Assembly: GCA_023212645.1 (NCBI GenBank)
Contig: JALBYC010000020.1
Coordinates: forward strand, 124,001-188,000
Length of the DNA stretch: 64,000 nucleotides
Direction: 5' to 3'
Source: Farysia itapuensis
Taxonomy: Eukaryota; Basidiomycota; Ustilaginomycetes; Ustilaginales; Ustilaginaceae
A model generated the notes under the pieces. The model saw only the letters and a list, made by a program, of their open reading frames with translations. It had not been told where the DNA came from and made no database searches. The first letter of the stretch is position 1. Each line of letters opens with the position of its first letter. A program made the translations under genes and the position numbers. Below are positions 8,305 through 18,922 of this stretch, piece after piece.

Positions 8305-10842
8305 CTAGAACAGGTGCTGTGTGGTAGTGAGGGGGAGTGTGTCGGCGGGGGGTACGGTGAGGAGACGACCGGCGTCGGTGACTTCGTAGGTTTCCGGGTC
8401 GACACGCAGGTCGGGCATGTGGTTGTTGAGTTTCATGTCTGACTTGCGAATGGTGCGACAGGCTTTGACTGCTTCGACGCGTTTGCGGACGCCGTACGAG
8501 GCGATGGTTCCCTGTTGGAGCGAGATGTTGGAGACAAAGAGGATCGAATTGTGACGTGCCGCGGTGGGAGCAGCGCCGTGCATTGGTCTGCCGTAGATGG
8601 GCTGAACGGTGGGGATGGAGGCGTTGGCATCTCCCATCTGCGCCCACGCCACCTGTCCACCTTTGAGCACAAACTCGGGCCGCGTACCAAAGTTGCTCGG
8701 AAGATAAAAGGCCATATCTGCCAACTTGCCCACCTCGATGGAGCCGACCTGGTGCGAGATGCCGTGGACGAGGGCTGGATTGATTGTGTACTTGGCGACA
8801 TAGCGTTTAATGCGAAAGTTGTCCGCGAGCGAGTCGACGCCGGTAGCCGCCGGGGTGAGTGGTCCTGTGAGCGAGCGCATCTTTGCGGCAGTCCGCCAGG
8901 TCCGAGCAACCACCTCGCCAATCCTACCCATGGCCTGTGAGTCGGAACTAATCATGGAAATCGCACCACTGTCCTGCAACACGTCCTCGGCGGCTACCGT
9001 CTCGGCGCGAATGCGCGAATCCGCAAAAGCCACATCCTCAACAATATCCTTGCTCAAATGGTGGCACACCATCAGCATGTCCAAGTGCTCGTCGAGTGTG
9101 TTTTTCGCGTACGGTCGGGTCGGGTTGGTGGAGGAAGGCAGGACGTTGTCTTCGCCGCACACGCGGATAATGTCAGGCGCGTGACCCCCACCCGCACCTT
9201 CAGAGTGGTAGGTGTGAATGGTACGACCTTTAAAGGCGGCAATGGTGCCTTCGACAAAGCAGGATTCGTTGAGCGTGTCCGTGTGGATGTTGCACTGCAC
9301 GTCGTACTTGTCACACACCGACAGACACGTGTCTATGACAGCGGGTGTGGCGCCCCAATCTTCGTGGATCTTGAGACCAGCACAGCCGGCCTTGACCTGA
9401 TCTTCGAGTCCCGGCAGTCCCGAGTCGTTGCCCTTGCCGGTGAAAGCAAAGTTGAGCGGCACTTGGTCTGTCGAGAGCATCATTGTTTTGAGTTGGTCCT
9501 GACCGGGCGTGCAGGTGGTCGCACTTGTGCCGGCAGTGGGACCCGTACCGCCGCCAATGAGCGTCGTGATACCGCTGGCAAGCGCCTCGAGATGTAGGTC
9601 TGGGCAAATGTAGTGGACGTGCGCATCAATCGCTCCCGCAGTGACAATGTACTTTTCGCCCGCAATGACTTCGGTACAGCTGCCGACGACCATGTTGGGA
9701 TCGACGCCGTCCATCATGGCCGGATTGCCCGCTTTGCCAATGCCGACAATGTAGCCAGCGCGGATACCAATGTCTGCCTTGATGATACCGGACCAATCGA
9801 CGATGAGTGCATTGATAATGACCAAGTCCAGCGTGGCGGCATCGCTTCGGCCTGACGCCTGGCCCATTCCATCTCGCAGCACCTTGCCACCGCCAAACTT
9901 GAGTTCGTCACCGTAGCTGGTCAGGTCACGCTCGACCTCGAGCCAGAGGGGTGAATCGCTGAGTCTCACGCGGTCACCGACGGTAGGACCGTAGAGACTG
10001 GCATACCCATCGCGCGACAGCTCGGCGATCTTGGCCTCTGGCGTCGCATCCGGCACTGGCTCGTTGGCAAAACCGGCAGCCTCAATCTTTCTGACCAGTG
10101 CGGCTTGGGCGTCCTTGCTGGCGAACGAGTCGAGGGGTCCCGAAGCGAGATTGTTCCCGCCGGCCATGATGCGAGTGCCGCCGACCTGGACGAGGGTGAC
10201 GCTCTTGGAGTCGCCTGGCTCGAAGCGAACGGCTGTACCCGCTGCGATATCGAGCCGCTTGCCGAGCGCGAGCAAGCGCGGGAAGGAGAGGGCAGCGTTG
10301 GTTTCGAGAAAAGGATAGTGCGAGCCGACCTGAATCGGACGGTCGCCAGTGTTGGTAACGGTGAGCACGACACGCGGTCGAGATGGACACAGCTGGATCG
10401 CAGACGCACCCTGCTTGACCATCAACGCACCAGGCAGCACCGTGTCATCCACGTCCGTAACCTGCGCTGCAAACACGCTCGGGTCTGGCGCTGGGTAGAA
10501 GCTCGAGTAGAGCGCCGCTTGCAGATCGCCGTCGTGCGTGCAGATCGGATCGTGCACAGTGACGAGAAAGGTGCCGTCAGGGAAAGTTCCTTCGACCATG
10601 ACTTCGTGCAGCAGTTCCGCCACGCCGGGCATGACGTGAAGGCGACCCAAGAGTGTCTTTCCATGCTGCATCAGTTGGGCAACACTATGCTGTCCATCGC
10701 GGATACGTTCCTGCAGGACGAGGGCGATGAGCGCAGTTGCTTCCGTCTGGTTCAGTCGCACCCCGCGCGCAAGACGCTTCTGCGCAAGCGAGCCTATCTG
10801 GTGCAAGAGCACCTTGTCACGTTCCCGAGGAAGCAAATGCAT
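8305..10842 (-). CDS. URE1: Urease
   Basis: The 845-residue single-chain urease hydrolyses urea to ammonia and carbamate in the cytosol. It has the fused gamma-beta-alpha order typical of fungi and plants. Residues 1-100 are the gamma-like part ([25 protein letters not shown] at its end). The beta-like part follows ([18 protein letters not shown]). The alpha catalytic part has the nickel ligands in DAHVHYICP, the carbamylated lysine in GLKIHEDWG, histidines in [10 protein letters not shown] and [14 protein letters not shown], and the mobile-flap Cys-His in MVCHHLSKD. The frame extends eight codons upstream to a GTG; the true start is the ATG at 10842. Accessory genes (ureD/F/G) are not in the window. 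The gene lacks visible introns. Confidence 0.97.
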   Translation of the reverse strand: MHLLPRERDKVLLHQIGSLAQKRLARGVRLNQTEATALIALVLQERIRDGQHSVAQLMQHGKTLLGRLHVMPGVAELLHEVMVEGTFPDGTFLVTVHDPICTHDGDLQAALYSSFYPAPDPSVFAAQVTDVDDTVLPGALMVKQGASAIQLCPSRPRVVLTVTNTGDRPIQVGSHYPFLETNAALSFPRLLALGKRLDIAAGTAVRFEPGDSKSVTLVQVGGTRIMAGGNNLASGPLDSFASKDAQAALVRKIEAAGFANEPVPDATPEAKIAELSRDGYASLYGPTVGDRVRLSDSPLWLEVERDLTSYGDELKFGGGKVLRDGMGQASGRSDAATLDLVIINALIVDWSGIIKADIGIRAGYIVGIGKAGNPAMMDGVDPNMVVGSCTEVIAGEKYIVTAGAIDAHVHYICPDLHLEALASGITTLIGGGTGPTAGTSATTCTPGQDQLKTMMLSTDQVPLNFAFTGKGNDSGLPGLEDQVKAGCAGLKIHEDWGATPAVIDTCLSVCDKYDVQCNIHTDTLNESCFVEGTIAAFKGRTIHTYHSEGAGGGHAPDIIRVCGEDNVLPSSTNPTRPYAKNTLDEHLDMLMVCHHLSKDIVEDVAFADSRIRAETVAAEDVLQDSGAISMISSDSQAMGRIGEVVARTWRTAAKMRSLTGPLTPAATGVDSLADNFRIKRYVAKYTINPALVHGISHQVGSIEVGKLADMAFYLPSNFGTRPEFVLKGGQVAWAQMGDANASIPTVQPIYGRPMHGAAPTAARHNSILFVSNISLQQGTIASYGVRKRVEAVKACRTIRKSDMKLNNHMPDLRVDPETYEVTDAGRLLTVPPADTLPLTTTQHLF

Positions 10843-10920
10843 CACTTCAAAAGATGGTGGTGGCACAGAGATAAGCGCCTGCCACTGGACCCTGTTGTTG
10901 CCCTCCTCCTTCTCAACTAC
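10843..10920. promoter_or_regulatory. Very short bidirectional promoter between urease and flavin reductase
   Basis: Only 78 bp separate the two divergent start codons. The stretch is moderately CT-rich (ccctcctccttctcaac) on the + strand and lacks a TATA motif. Both transcripts must start within it or inside the opposite gene. This is deduced from the gene positions; no transcript evidence is available. Confidence 0.5.
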
Positions 10921-11628
10921 ATGATGAGGTGTGGTCGCACGCTCTACCTCTCCCGACCACGGCTAGAGCACGTTGCAGGACGAGCGGGGGTGCGCGGCAA
11001 GGCGACAAGCTCATCGGCGACGCTGACAGATGAGATCCGCTCACTGATGCGTGAATCTGCCCAACCTGTCGCACTCGTCACCACCTTCCTACCGACCTCC
11101 AGCGCTGGTACGGCAGGGAAGCAGCTGGTGCATGGCGCTACGCTTTCTTCGTTCTCCTCGCTCAGTCTCACTCCGCCACTGCTCTCGTTTGCCATGCAGA
11201 CACCCTCGCGCCTCTCGGACGCTCTGCACCACTACGCCGCGCACACTGGGCCAAGAGCACACTTTGTACTCAACCTCCTCGCAAGTCACCAGGCACAGCT
11301 GGCGCAGGCATACGCCCAGCCGGGACTGGAGCCGTTTGCAATGACGGCACATGGCGAGGCACATCCACTCGACCAGCACGACATCGAGCCAACCGTCGAA
11401 ACACAAGGTGTACCCCGGCTGACGGAAGCACTGGGTGCATTCGCCTGCCGCATCGTCGACCAAATCAACCTCTCCCACTACAGCACCACCACCACATCTC
11501 AACAGAGCCATCGAGGCCCAAGCATACTCTACATTGCCGAAATCATCCACGTCTACACCAACCCACACCGGCGCATGCCACTGCTCTACCACCACCAAAA
11601 CTTCGTCCAGCCAGACACCAAATGCTAA
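10921..11628 (+). CDS. Flavin-reductase-like domain protein, probably mitochondrial
   Basis: The 236-residue protein has a flavin reductase (FMN-binding split barrel) fold: [40 protein letters not shown], then [11 protein letters not shown] and a late [14 protein letters not shown] strand. These are the usual landmarks of NAD(P)H:flavin oxidoreductases of the RutF/HpaC type. The first ~35 residues are Arg-rich without acidic residues at the start ([17 protein letters not shown]), which fits a mitochondrial presequence. The open frame continues upstream antisense to urease, but this is a shadow; I choose the ATG at 10921 because it is the first Met outside urease. It ends 30 bp before the stop of the convergent MetX-family gene. 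Confidence 0.78.
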   Translation: MMRCGRTLYLSRPRLEHVAGRAGVRGKATSSSATLTDEIRSLMRESAQPVALVTTFLPTSSAGTAGKQLVHGATLSSFSSLSLTPPLLSFAMQTPSRLSDALHHYAAHTGPRAHFVLNLLASHQAQLAQAYAQPGLEPFAMTAHGEAHPLDQHDIEPTVETQGVPRLTEALGAFACRIVDQINLSHYSTTTTSQQSHRGPSILYIAEIIHVYTNPHRRMPLLYHHQNFVQPDTKC

Positions 11629-11658
11629 CCGAATTCCGCCTCTTTTTTAAGTGCTACG

Positions 11659-13296
11659 CTAGGAGAGGAAGCCCTTGATGGCGCCACCGACGTTTGCGAC
11701 GTCGATGAGGAACGAGTCGTGACCATGGGGAGCGTCTAGTTCGTAGTAGCGTACGGCGTCGTTGCCGTTGAGACGGAGACATTCGGCGATTTCACGCTGT
11801 TGTTCGACGGGAAAGAGGATATCGCTCTGCACACCGATGACGAGGGTGGGGATGTTGCTCAGGCGGGTCATGCCGCGTGCAAGGGCGGGCACATACGCAT
11901 GGGCTGCGGGACTGGAGAGCGTGCTAATGTGCTGACGCTTCAACGGCCGTGGAGCAGGTACTGGGTTGGGCGAAGTGGCGAGTCCACGTCCGATCTCCTC
12001 ACCATGCCGATCCACACGCCTCCGCTCCAAATCGGCCAGCGCATGATCCGACATGTCAAACAGATCCATCGCCTTGCTGATGTAGATGAGCGAGTTGGCA
12101 TCGTACTTGAGGCAGAACTGCTCGCCCTGATGATCGAGGTAGGTTTCAATCAGGAAATCTGGGCACAGCGCTGGATCCAGCTCGTGCTGCTGCGAGCGCT
12201 GGTCGGCAGGGACATTTTGCGTTTCCGGGTGAACTCTGCGTGCTCGACCGAAGCGTTGTTCCCACTCCGGTCCGGAACGGTAGGTGAATGTGGCGATTTG
12301 ACGGGCGAGCTTCATACCGGTATGCGGGGGTAACGAGCCGGGTTGGTAGTAGAAGCCTCGGTTCCAATTTGGGTCGCTCATCAGCACTGAGCGTTGTGCG
12401 TATCGCAGTGCAATCGACGCAGGCGCGGAGCGAGCACATCCAGAGATGGAGACCAGTCTCTCGACACGGTCGCGCTCCAGATGAGCTGCTGCAATCGACT
12501 GCATTCCACCCATCGAGCTGCCGACGCTGGCATACAGGGTTCGAATACCCACCTGGTCCAAGAGCAGAAACTGCGCACGCACCATGTCAAACACGCTCAG
12601 GATAGGGAAGCGTGTCGCATACGCTGCGCCTTCTGGATCCAAGGGATGCGGTGACGAGGGCCCCGTACTGCCGTAGCAGCCACCGAGGACATTTGTGCAG
12701 ATGACAAAGAAGCGGTTGGTGTCGAGCGGCTTGTTGGGTCCGATAAAGTCCTCCCACCAGCCTTTGGCAGGATTGTCTTGCGTACTCGCCGCATGCGACG
12801 AGGCAGAGAGTCCCGTGTGCAGCAGAATGGCGTTGCTCCGATCGGCATTGAGCGTGCCCCATGTTTCGTAGGCCAGGTCGAATTCCGGCAGTTCACCTCC
12901 GTAGTCGAGCGCAAACGGCTGTGCGTGGTGGAAGAGCTGGTAGCCACTGACGACCTTGGTATACGATGGCTCGGGACCAGACTCGTCCACCTCTACATCC
13001 GGCTGTGTTGTGGCCAACTGGGAGCGCAGGCGCTGTGAGCGTGCTTCATTGGCATCGATGCAGGGAAACGCAATGCTGGGATTGGAAGAAGAGGAGGATG
13101 TCGAGGGTAGAGATTGCTGTAGCGTGGCAAACTGAGCTCGTTGATGCAGCCGTGCCCCCCTACTCTCGGTGGCGGTAGCACAATCCTGCTGCTGGCGGGC
13201 AGCAGAGTGACTCGATCGAAACAATTGTTTTGGTGGTTGTTTTAGTGCCAAACGCAGCGCACGGCTGGTGCTTGCTACAAGCGTCGAGGACGACAT
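11659..13296 (-). CDS. MetX-family (homo)serine O-acyltransferase, probably mitochondrial
   Basis: The 545-residue alpha/beta hydrolase matches the homoserine O-acetyltransferase/MetX family. Landmarks: [11 protein letters not shown] (161-170), [15 protein letters not shown], nucleophile S261 in [10 protein letters not shown], the acid in [10 protein letters not shown] and the catalytic His in APHGHDSFL. The first ~65 residues are rich in Arg/Ser/Ala and look like a mitochondrial transit peptide ([20 protein letters not shown]). That favours the fungal serine O-acetyl/succinyltransferase branch (CysA/Cys2-like, making O-acyl-serine for cysteine) over cytosolic Met2, but the sequence alone does not settle the acceptor. 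It shares a short divergent promoter with the methionine sulfoxide reductase. Confidence 0.88.
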   Translation of the reverse strand: MSSSTLVASTSRALRLALKQPPKQLFRSSHSAARQQQDCATATESRGARLHQRAQFATLQQSLPSTSSSSSNPSIAFPCIDANEARSQRLRSQLATTQPDVEVDESGPEPSYTKVVSGYQLFHHAQPFALDYGGELPEFDLAYETWGTLNADRSNAILLHTGLSASSHAASTQDNPAKGWWEDFIGPNKPLDTNRFFVICTNVLGGCYGSTGPSSPHPLDPEGAAYATRFPILSVFDMVRAQFLLLDQVGIRTLYASVGSSMGGMQSIAAAHLERDRVERLVSISGCARSAPASIALRYAQRSVLMSDPNWNRGFYYQPGSLPPHTGMKLARQIATFTYRSGPEWEQRFGRARRVHPETQNVPADQRSQQHELDPALCPDFLIETYLDHQGEQFCLKYDANSLIYISKAMDLFDMSDHALADLERRRVDRHGEEIGRGLATSPNPVPAPRPLKRQHISTLSSPAAHAYVPALARGMTRLSNIPTLVIGVQSDILFPVEQQREIAECLRLNGNDAVRYYELDAPHGHDSFLIDVANVGGAIKGFLS

Positions 13297-13475
13297 GGAC
13301 GCAGGATGGCGAGCATGCCTGACCCCGTTGTCGTCACCATGGGCAGCATCGTCAGTGGGCCCTAAAAGCTATGGCGTGATTGACCCTTTCGGCAATTGGT
13401 CGGATATATCCAATTTAATTGCAATAAAATATTCCCATTTCTTCCTGTCATACATTGCACACCAAACCAAAAGCC
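13297..13475. promoter_or_regulatory. Shared divergent promoter with inverted CCAAT boxes
   Basis: This 179-bp spacer drives two sulfur amino-acid genes outward. It holds AATTGG at 13394-13399 and CCAATT at 13410-13415, that is two CCAAT boxes facing opposite ways, flanking a perfect palindrome GGATATATCC at 13402-13411. CCAAT is the binding site of the Hap2/3/5 complex. An AT-rich stretch (gcaataaaatattccc) follows. Function is inferred from the position and symmetry. Confidence 0.45.
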
Positions 13476-14230
13476 ATGGTCCAGTGAGTAGCATTCTTGT
13501 CTCCCAGTCAGAGGGGGGTCCGGAGGGGACTGACACACAAGTGGTGGACAGCGCCGATGCGGCTGCACTGCCGGACTATGTCCAGAGCAAGGCCGAGTTT
13601 TATGACTACCTCTACTCGTCCTTGTCCGCGCTGATTGCCGAGGGTACAGACTGGGTCAGCGCTCTGTCCAATGCCAGCTCCCTCATCTACCACACTTTAA
13701 ACCGGTACGGCGACTGGAGCACACACAAGCGCATCAACTGGGCTGGATTCTACCTCTTGTCGCCCCTGATGCCGTCAGAGGCGCAAGCGGTGCGTTCGCG
13801 GCCGACGTTGCTGCTAGGGCCATTTAATGGCTTGCCTGCCTGTCAGCTCATCTACTCGGTCCCGGGCAAGGGCGTATGTGCAGACGCAAGCGCCCTCTTA
13901 CCGCCACGCACGGTGAGAGTGCGTGACACTGACGCCTACCCAGGTCACATTGCATGCGACTCGCTCTCCCGCAGCGAAATCGTCATCCCCCTCGTCCTCC
14001 CCCGCTCCAAACTCCCCCTCCATCACCAAAAGGCCCTCGCATCCTCCCAGTCCTCTTCCCCCCACAACGGCACGCCGCAAAACCACGCTTGGGGCGGGAG
14101 AGGCTCCGATGCCAACATCATTATCGGCGTCCTGGACATCGATTGCGAGGCTCTCGATGGATTCGATCAACAAGATCAGCTGCGCTTGGAGCAAATAGCA
14201 AACCTCATCGTCGAGCGGTCAGCCTGGTGA
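13476..14230 (+). CDS. Free methionine-(R)-sulfoxide reductase (GAF domain), two exons
   Basis: The enzyme reduces free methionine-R-sulfoxide to methionine in the cytosol. I join exon 1 (13476-13483, ATG GTC CA) to exon 2 (13552-14230). The 68-nt intron has donor GTGAGT, a CTGAC branch site at 13530 and acceptor GGACAG, and without splicing the ATG runs into TGA at once. The 228-residue product has the family core: INWAGFYLLSP, LLGPFNGLPACQLIY, GKGVCADA, PGHIACDS and SEIVIPLVLP. The three family cysteines are all present. The family is usually ~180 residues; here a low-complexity insert rich in Ser/His (KALASSQSSSPHNG) sits before the last strand. It converges on seipin, 41 bp between stops. 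Confidence 0.85.
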
Positions 14231-14271
14231 CACATGGAATTTTACGAGCGGGGTTTTGCAAAATGTGCTTT

Positions 14272-16264
14272 CTAGCTTTGTGTTGAAGACGCCATTGTGG
14301 TCGCTCCGAAGGAGCGCGAGGTTCGAGCACCGGACGTTGCCGACTTGGGTCGTGAGAGAGAGCAAACAGGTCAGTGACGGCGTCAATATTGCAACTAGGG
14401 GTTTGGTGTAACTTACGCCTCCGACGGTGCTTTGACTTTCGTCGCCTTTGGTGTGCGGGGTATCGGCATTGTCGGAGCTGTGTGTGGCCGACTCGCTCTC
14501 GCTGTTGGCTTGCTGCTCGCCGTCGTGTGGGTCTGGATCCGTGTATCGCGGGGCGCGCGCGGTGTAGCTGCCCAAAGACCCTTCGTCTTCCGTCAGGCTA
14601 CCGCCAACTTCGGTATCTTCTTCCGTCTCTTCGTCCAGTCGGTCTAGCACGCGGTGCGAGAGCTGGATTTCCGCCAGGTCTTCTGGCGAGATGGGCGCCG
14701 CGCTCGGGTCGCCGTGGTCAATCGCGCTGCTGCTGCTACTGCTTCCACCCATACGGCGCGACTCGACGACGTCCCGCAGGCGCGACTGTCGTACCGCTTC
14801 CGCGTACTCAGCTGCATCGCGCGCCCGAAGACTGTCCAAAGACCGTTGACGCCGTGTCGCCGTCTCGTCCCCCACGTCCGCATCATCCTCGCCCCCGTCG
14901 TCGTCGTCGTCATCGTCGGATTCCGCTTTGACACGACGCGAGCGCTGCGCATCGCTTTCCATCTCGGTATCCTGTCCCGAAGAGTAAGAAGACGCCTCTT
15001 GCTCCTCCCCGCTATCCGACTCGGTCTTGAAGCGCGATGGTCCGGCGCCGTTCTTGTAGTGGTCATCGTCGTGGAAGTGCTCGTCGGTGTCGAGGCTGGG
15101 TACTGCCATGGTGCTGGTATACACCGCCGCCACACCCCACAGGGTGAGCGCGGTGGCCATCTCGAACGCCAAAAAGAGCGAGGTGAAGAGGAAAAAGGAG
15201 AGCAAGGGGTAGTGGTACATGAAGAAGCGCAGGCCGGTTAGGTGGGCGTCGAAGCGCAGACTGGCGCTGTACGTCTGCAATTCGCCCCGACTGGAGTGAG
15301 AGCCGAGGGAGAGCTGAGTCTTGCCATCGACGACGTGTGGATAGGCAATCATACCGCCGCCCGATCCACGCGCGCCATAGCGCCAGTACCGATCCGAGTC
15401 GTATCGACCCACCTGCACTTTGCCATGCGTCACTTTGCGATCATCCCCGGCGGGACTTGCCGACAAAGGCGGTGCAAACGACGAAGGCCTCATCACGGCG
15501 CGTTTCAGCAGCGGAATGCGAAGTAGCTGTGAATCCGACGGTCCACGTTCCGTCGGTGGATTGCGCGACATCATCTGCGACAGCGAGTCAATCGCCCTCA
15601 CCGACGCAGGGGAGAAGCGCAACAATGTCGGCTTACTCACGTGAAACAGCGTCCGATCCGGCTGCGACTTGAGTTCGAGACTGACCATGAAATTGCCCAG
15701 ATCAAGGTTGGCCTCGTTGAGCGGAACGCCGAGTTCCAGTGTGACGTCGTACGCCTGATCCTGAGCGAAGAAATTTTCGACGACGCGACCGCCTGCGCCT
15801 GCGACGTTGTTGGCAAAGTCGAGCTGAGCAAACGGCGGTTCTTCGTGTCCGTACTGCAGCCAGACTTCCTTTCGTAGGCCTGGCTCGGGGACCCAGGCGC
15901 GATAGAAGCCGACATAGCTCACAATTGCGGCAGCCAGCGCGAACCAAAAGATGGTCGCCACAACACCCAGCCGGACAACTACGCGGTGTGTGCGCGGCGA
16001 GAGTATCACATCACGCGTCATGGCGAGCAACGTCGACACTGGCGCCAACAACAGCCGGTCAAGCAAGAGCGACGGCCAGAGCGAGACGTGGGGAAGCGTC
16101 GCTAGCCAGTCCACCACCTCGGCCAACTGGGGCGCCAACGGTGGCTCTGGGATGGGCTGTTGTTGCTGCTGCTGCTGCGACGACCATCGTTGCTGCTGCC
16201 CCTGCTGTTGCGCTGGTAAACGCTGATACCGTGATCGCAACGAGCTCCCATCCTGAGAAGCCAT
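14272..16264 (-). CDS. SEI1: Seipin-like lipid-droplet assembly protein, two exons
   Basis: Seipin organises ER-lipid droplet contacts. The product (639 residues) has a Gln-rich N-terminus, a first membrane segment (VVATIFWFALAAAIVSYVGF, about 115-134), a lumenal beta-sandwich-type region (LDFANNVAGAG, YDVTLELGVPLNEANLDLGNFM, then SLRFDAHLTGLRFFMYHYP) and a second membrane segment (FFLFTSLFLAFEMATALTLW). A long cytosolic tail of ~230 acidic, Ser-rich residues follows, longer than in yeast Sei1. I propose exons 16264-14417 and 14343-14272. The 73-nt intron has GTAAGT, CACTGAC and CCCAAG; splicing gives a 23-residue end and a TAG, and keeps the gene clear of the convergent fRMsr gene. Unspliced, the frame would overlap that gene. 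Start at the ATG at 16264; upstream in-frame Mets exist. Confidence 0.82.
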
Positions 16265-16415
16265 TTGCCCAGTTGGTGGTATGCCATGTGAAACCCAACA
16301 CTCACATAGAGTTTTGACAGCCGTGCAGCCGCGATGGGCCATCCTCACAGTCTAACATTATCATCCCAAACAACATGGCATTTCAGGCATCACCGCTCTC
16401 TCTCTCTCTTTCTTC

Positions 16416-16980
16416 CTACTCGTCCTTGGATGATGATGTCGACGACGAGGATGAGTCTGAGCCTGTGTCTTTGCCCGCCGACGACGAGTCGGACTTGCTG
16501 CTTATCAGTCCGAGGTCCATGATGGAAGAAGTGGCGCGCACTTCACCCTTTTCTCTCGCATGGTGAGCCTCCTTGGCCTGTCGTTGAAGCCAGTGGTCCT
16601 TGACCTCCTGTGCTCTGGCAATCTATACAGCCACAGAAAGAAGTGTGTCAGAGCTTGTCACCCGGAGTTTGTAGCGTGATAACGTACCTCTTTCTTGTGG
16701 TGCAGACACTCCATGTAGTCGTCCTTGGCAGACACGCACTCGGACGGCGTGTCAGCCTGAGCATAGCATTTCTGAAACTCCTGCCAAAAGGCAAAACACC
16801 TCGGTCGACCACCCTTGTAACTGAATCCTGACTACCAACGGCACGACACATCAAGGGGAGCAAGAGATGCAATCGGGAGAAAAGAGAGAAACGTCAGTAC
16901 ACTGCGCTGCATAGCTTCCACTCTCAGCTTTGTTTAATTGAACACTTGGCGGTGAGTGGGTTGCAGGTACGTACGGCCAT
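16416..16980 (-). CDS. Mitochondrial complex I subunit, NDUFS5/15-kDa type (CHCH), three exons
   Basis: I reconstructed this gene by splicing. Exon 1 is ATG GCC (16980-16975), exon 2 is 16831-16688, exon 3 is 16622-16416. The introns (143 and 65 nt) both start GTACGT and end TAG. The 118-residue product reads MASGFSYKGGRPRC, then FWQEFQKCYAQAD, PSECVSAKDDYMECLHHKKE and IARAQEVKDHWLQRQ. This matches the NDUFS5-type accessory subunit of NADH:ubiquinone oxidoreductase, with four cysteines arranged as in twin CX9C proteins (C..FWQEFQKC; CVSAKDDYMEC). Such proteins enter the intermembrane space through Mia40. The last ~25 residues form a Ser/Asp-rich tail (SKSDSSSAGKDTGSDSSSSS). All exon joints are in phase 0. 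Confidence 0.85.
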
Positions 16981-17279
16981 GGTGTGTGGGAGTCCTGTTG
17001 CTCGACAAAGCGATAGGGTGGAAAGGGCAAGCAAGCTGTTTGGCATGGCGATATTGCCCACTCAATTCACTCGAATCATTCTCGGATCCGAAATTCCAGC
17101 CCCCACTCCACTCCGCCGTGACGTGATCGACATTTCAGTGTTAAATTACCTTCTCACCTGTTAACGTGCGCGTACGTGCGCTAGTGTGCAGCATAGCGCG
17201 AGGTTGCTCATTGCTCGGAGCTTACATCGAATGCGTCGATTACGTCGATTGGGGTCGACTAGCAAGGGAGCTCATCTGA

Positions 17280-18185
17280 TTAGGGCTTGAGGTATGGCGC
17301 CATGTAGAACTTTTCAACGCCGTGTTCGCGACCCGCGTCGTCAATCTGCTTGAGCTCGGCTTCGGAGAGCGAGAGCTGAGCATCGTTGGCCGTGTCGAGC
17401 TGGTCGAGGTACTCTTTGGCGCGCGACTCCTTGCTGGTGGTGGTGGTAATGATGCCCTCGGAACGCTGCAGGGCCCAGCGGAGCAGGACGTTGGCGGTGG
17501 TGCGCTTGTCGTTCTTCTGCGCAATCTGGCTGAGTGCCTTGTGCAGCGGTCCAGACTCGGGCAGCGCATCCTTGTAAAACGGCGCCAGGGCCGAATAGGT
17601 CATGGTGGTGATCGAGTGCTTTTTCTGCAGCGCCATCAGCTTCTGGTACTCGGGGTGGGCGTAGCAGTAGGGGTGGAACTCGATCTGGTTGATTTCGGGA
17701 ACGTGTTTGGCACCTGCGTCGAGGACCTGCTGAATGTCGCTCGCCAGCCAATTGCTCACACCAATCGACTTGGCAAGTCCTGCATCCTTGATCTTTTCCA
17801 TCTGCTTCCATGCGTCCACATTGGAGGGCAGACCGTCTTGACCTCGAGGAGGCAAGTGCAGCAGGTAAGCGTCGAGGTAGTCGACTTTCAGCTTGCGCAT
17901 TTCTTCTCGCACGGCCTTGTCCAAATCCTTGATCCCCTCTTGACCCACTTTGGTCAGTACAAACACGTCCTGACGCTTCACGCCGGTTGCCAAGAACTGC
18001 TCGATGGCGTCTCCCGCCGATTCCTCGTTGGCGTACACCTCGGCGCCGTCGACAAAGCGAAAGCCAGCCTTGAGTGCCATCAGCACCTGCGACGTGGCAG
18101 ACGCCTTGTACAGCGCCGTACCCGTGCCAAACGCCAGACGCGGGAGCTCAAGGCCAGATGCAAGACGAACAGTGGGGACAGGCAT
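17280..18185 (-). CDS. Aldo-keto reductase
   Basis: The 301-residue protein is an NADPH-dependent (alpha/beta)8 reductase. The catalytic tetrad is visible: D46 and Y51 (FVDGAEVYANEE), K79 (VFVLTKVGQ) and H110 (YLDAYLLHLPP). The usual SIGVSNW and NQIEFHPY strands follow, and the cofactor-binding end reads EGIITTTTSKESRAKEYL, where TTTSK replaces the common PKS. The family reduces aldehydes and ketones of many kinds; the group with GCY1/AKR3 is closest by eye. The start is the ATG at 18185 (MPVPTVRLASG); the frame is open further up without support. Confidence 0.9.
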   Translation of the reverse strand: MPVPTVRLASGLELPRLAFGTGTALYKASATSQVLMALKAGFRFVDGAEVYANEESAGDAIEQFLATGVKRQDVFVLTKVGQEGIKDLDKAVREEMRKLKVDYLDAYLLHLPPRGQDGLPSNVDAWKQMEKIKDAGLAKSIGVSNWLASDIQQVLDAGAKHVPEINQIEFHPYCYAHPEYQKLMALQKKHSITTMTYSALAPFYKDALPESGPLHKALSQIAQKNDKRTTANVLLRWALQRSEGIITTTTSKESRAKEYLDQLDTANDAQLSLSEAELKQIDDAGREHGVEKFYMAPYLKP

Positions 18186-18335
18186 GATGTGTGGTTGGTA
18201 GTCAGACCAGAAGCGCAGTTGGGGCAGTCGTGTTTTAGTTATCCGTCCGGCAATGCATTTTATATCTCCACGCTCAGGCCATCTGAGGAAAATAAGCACT
18301 CTAACATTTCTGCTTAACGAAAAAATAAAGCACTA

Positions 18336-18396
18336 TGAAAAAAAAGCAGCGGTAAAGCAGCAGGCAGCGGCAAAGCACGCCAAAAGCAGCGGTAAA
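18336..18396. repeat. AAAGCAGCGG-motif cluster, left end
   Basis: Within ~60 bp the motif AAAGCAGCGGTAAA appears at 18344 and 18383, with two weaker forms (AAAGCAGCAGG, GGCAGCGGCAAAGCA) between. The same motif family recurs on the opposite strand at 20282-20396. Confidence 0.55.
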
Positions 18397-18922
18397 AACA
18401 TTGGCTGCCCTTGTTAGGCCCATTTTTTGGATTTTTTGGTTCCAAAAATTATTGAATCTGACAACGTGTAGCCCAAAAAAATCAAAATCGCTGCGACTCT
18501 GTGACTTTGAGTCTTTGACTCTGTGACAAAGGGGCGTCGGCGCGTCCGCCGCTTTACCGCGTTGGCCTTGGCCCGTGAGCGAGGTTCACGAATATATGCG
18601 TTAGCCAGTGACTCAGCCAAAAAATGGGACGAATCCTGCCTTGCTCTCTCTGCTTTCCCACCACCATGACTCTCGAGGCGCTACCAGATTGCTTTCGAGC
18701 AACTACCGTATAAATCTTGTCTGACTTGCTCACAATCACTGCTGTCAAGGCATCAAGTGTGCGGAAGGAGCCGCCTATGCCAATGCTTCCTTTAATCCTC
18801 GGTATGTATGCTGTGTCTCCTTCCCAGTCTCCTCCACCCCCCCCACTCCACCCCTAGCCTACTTTGGCCCTCTTCAGTCTCTTCCCACTTTTCTTCTCTC
18901 TCAATGCCTGCTTCCACGCTGC

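Noticed and set aside
10105..10866. Long open frame antisense to urease, continuous with the flavin reductase frame
   Set aside because: It mirrors urease codons; the real gene starts at 10921 outside urease, and the antisense part has no domain.
14219..14416. Unspliced seipin C-terminus reading to 14219
   Set aside because: It would overlap the convergent fRMsr coding end; GTAAGT, CACTGAC and an AG acceptor give a cleaner spliced end at 14272.
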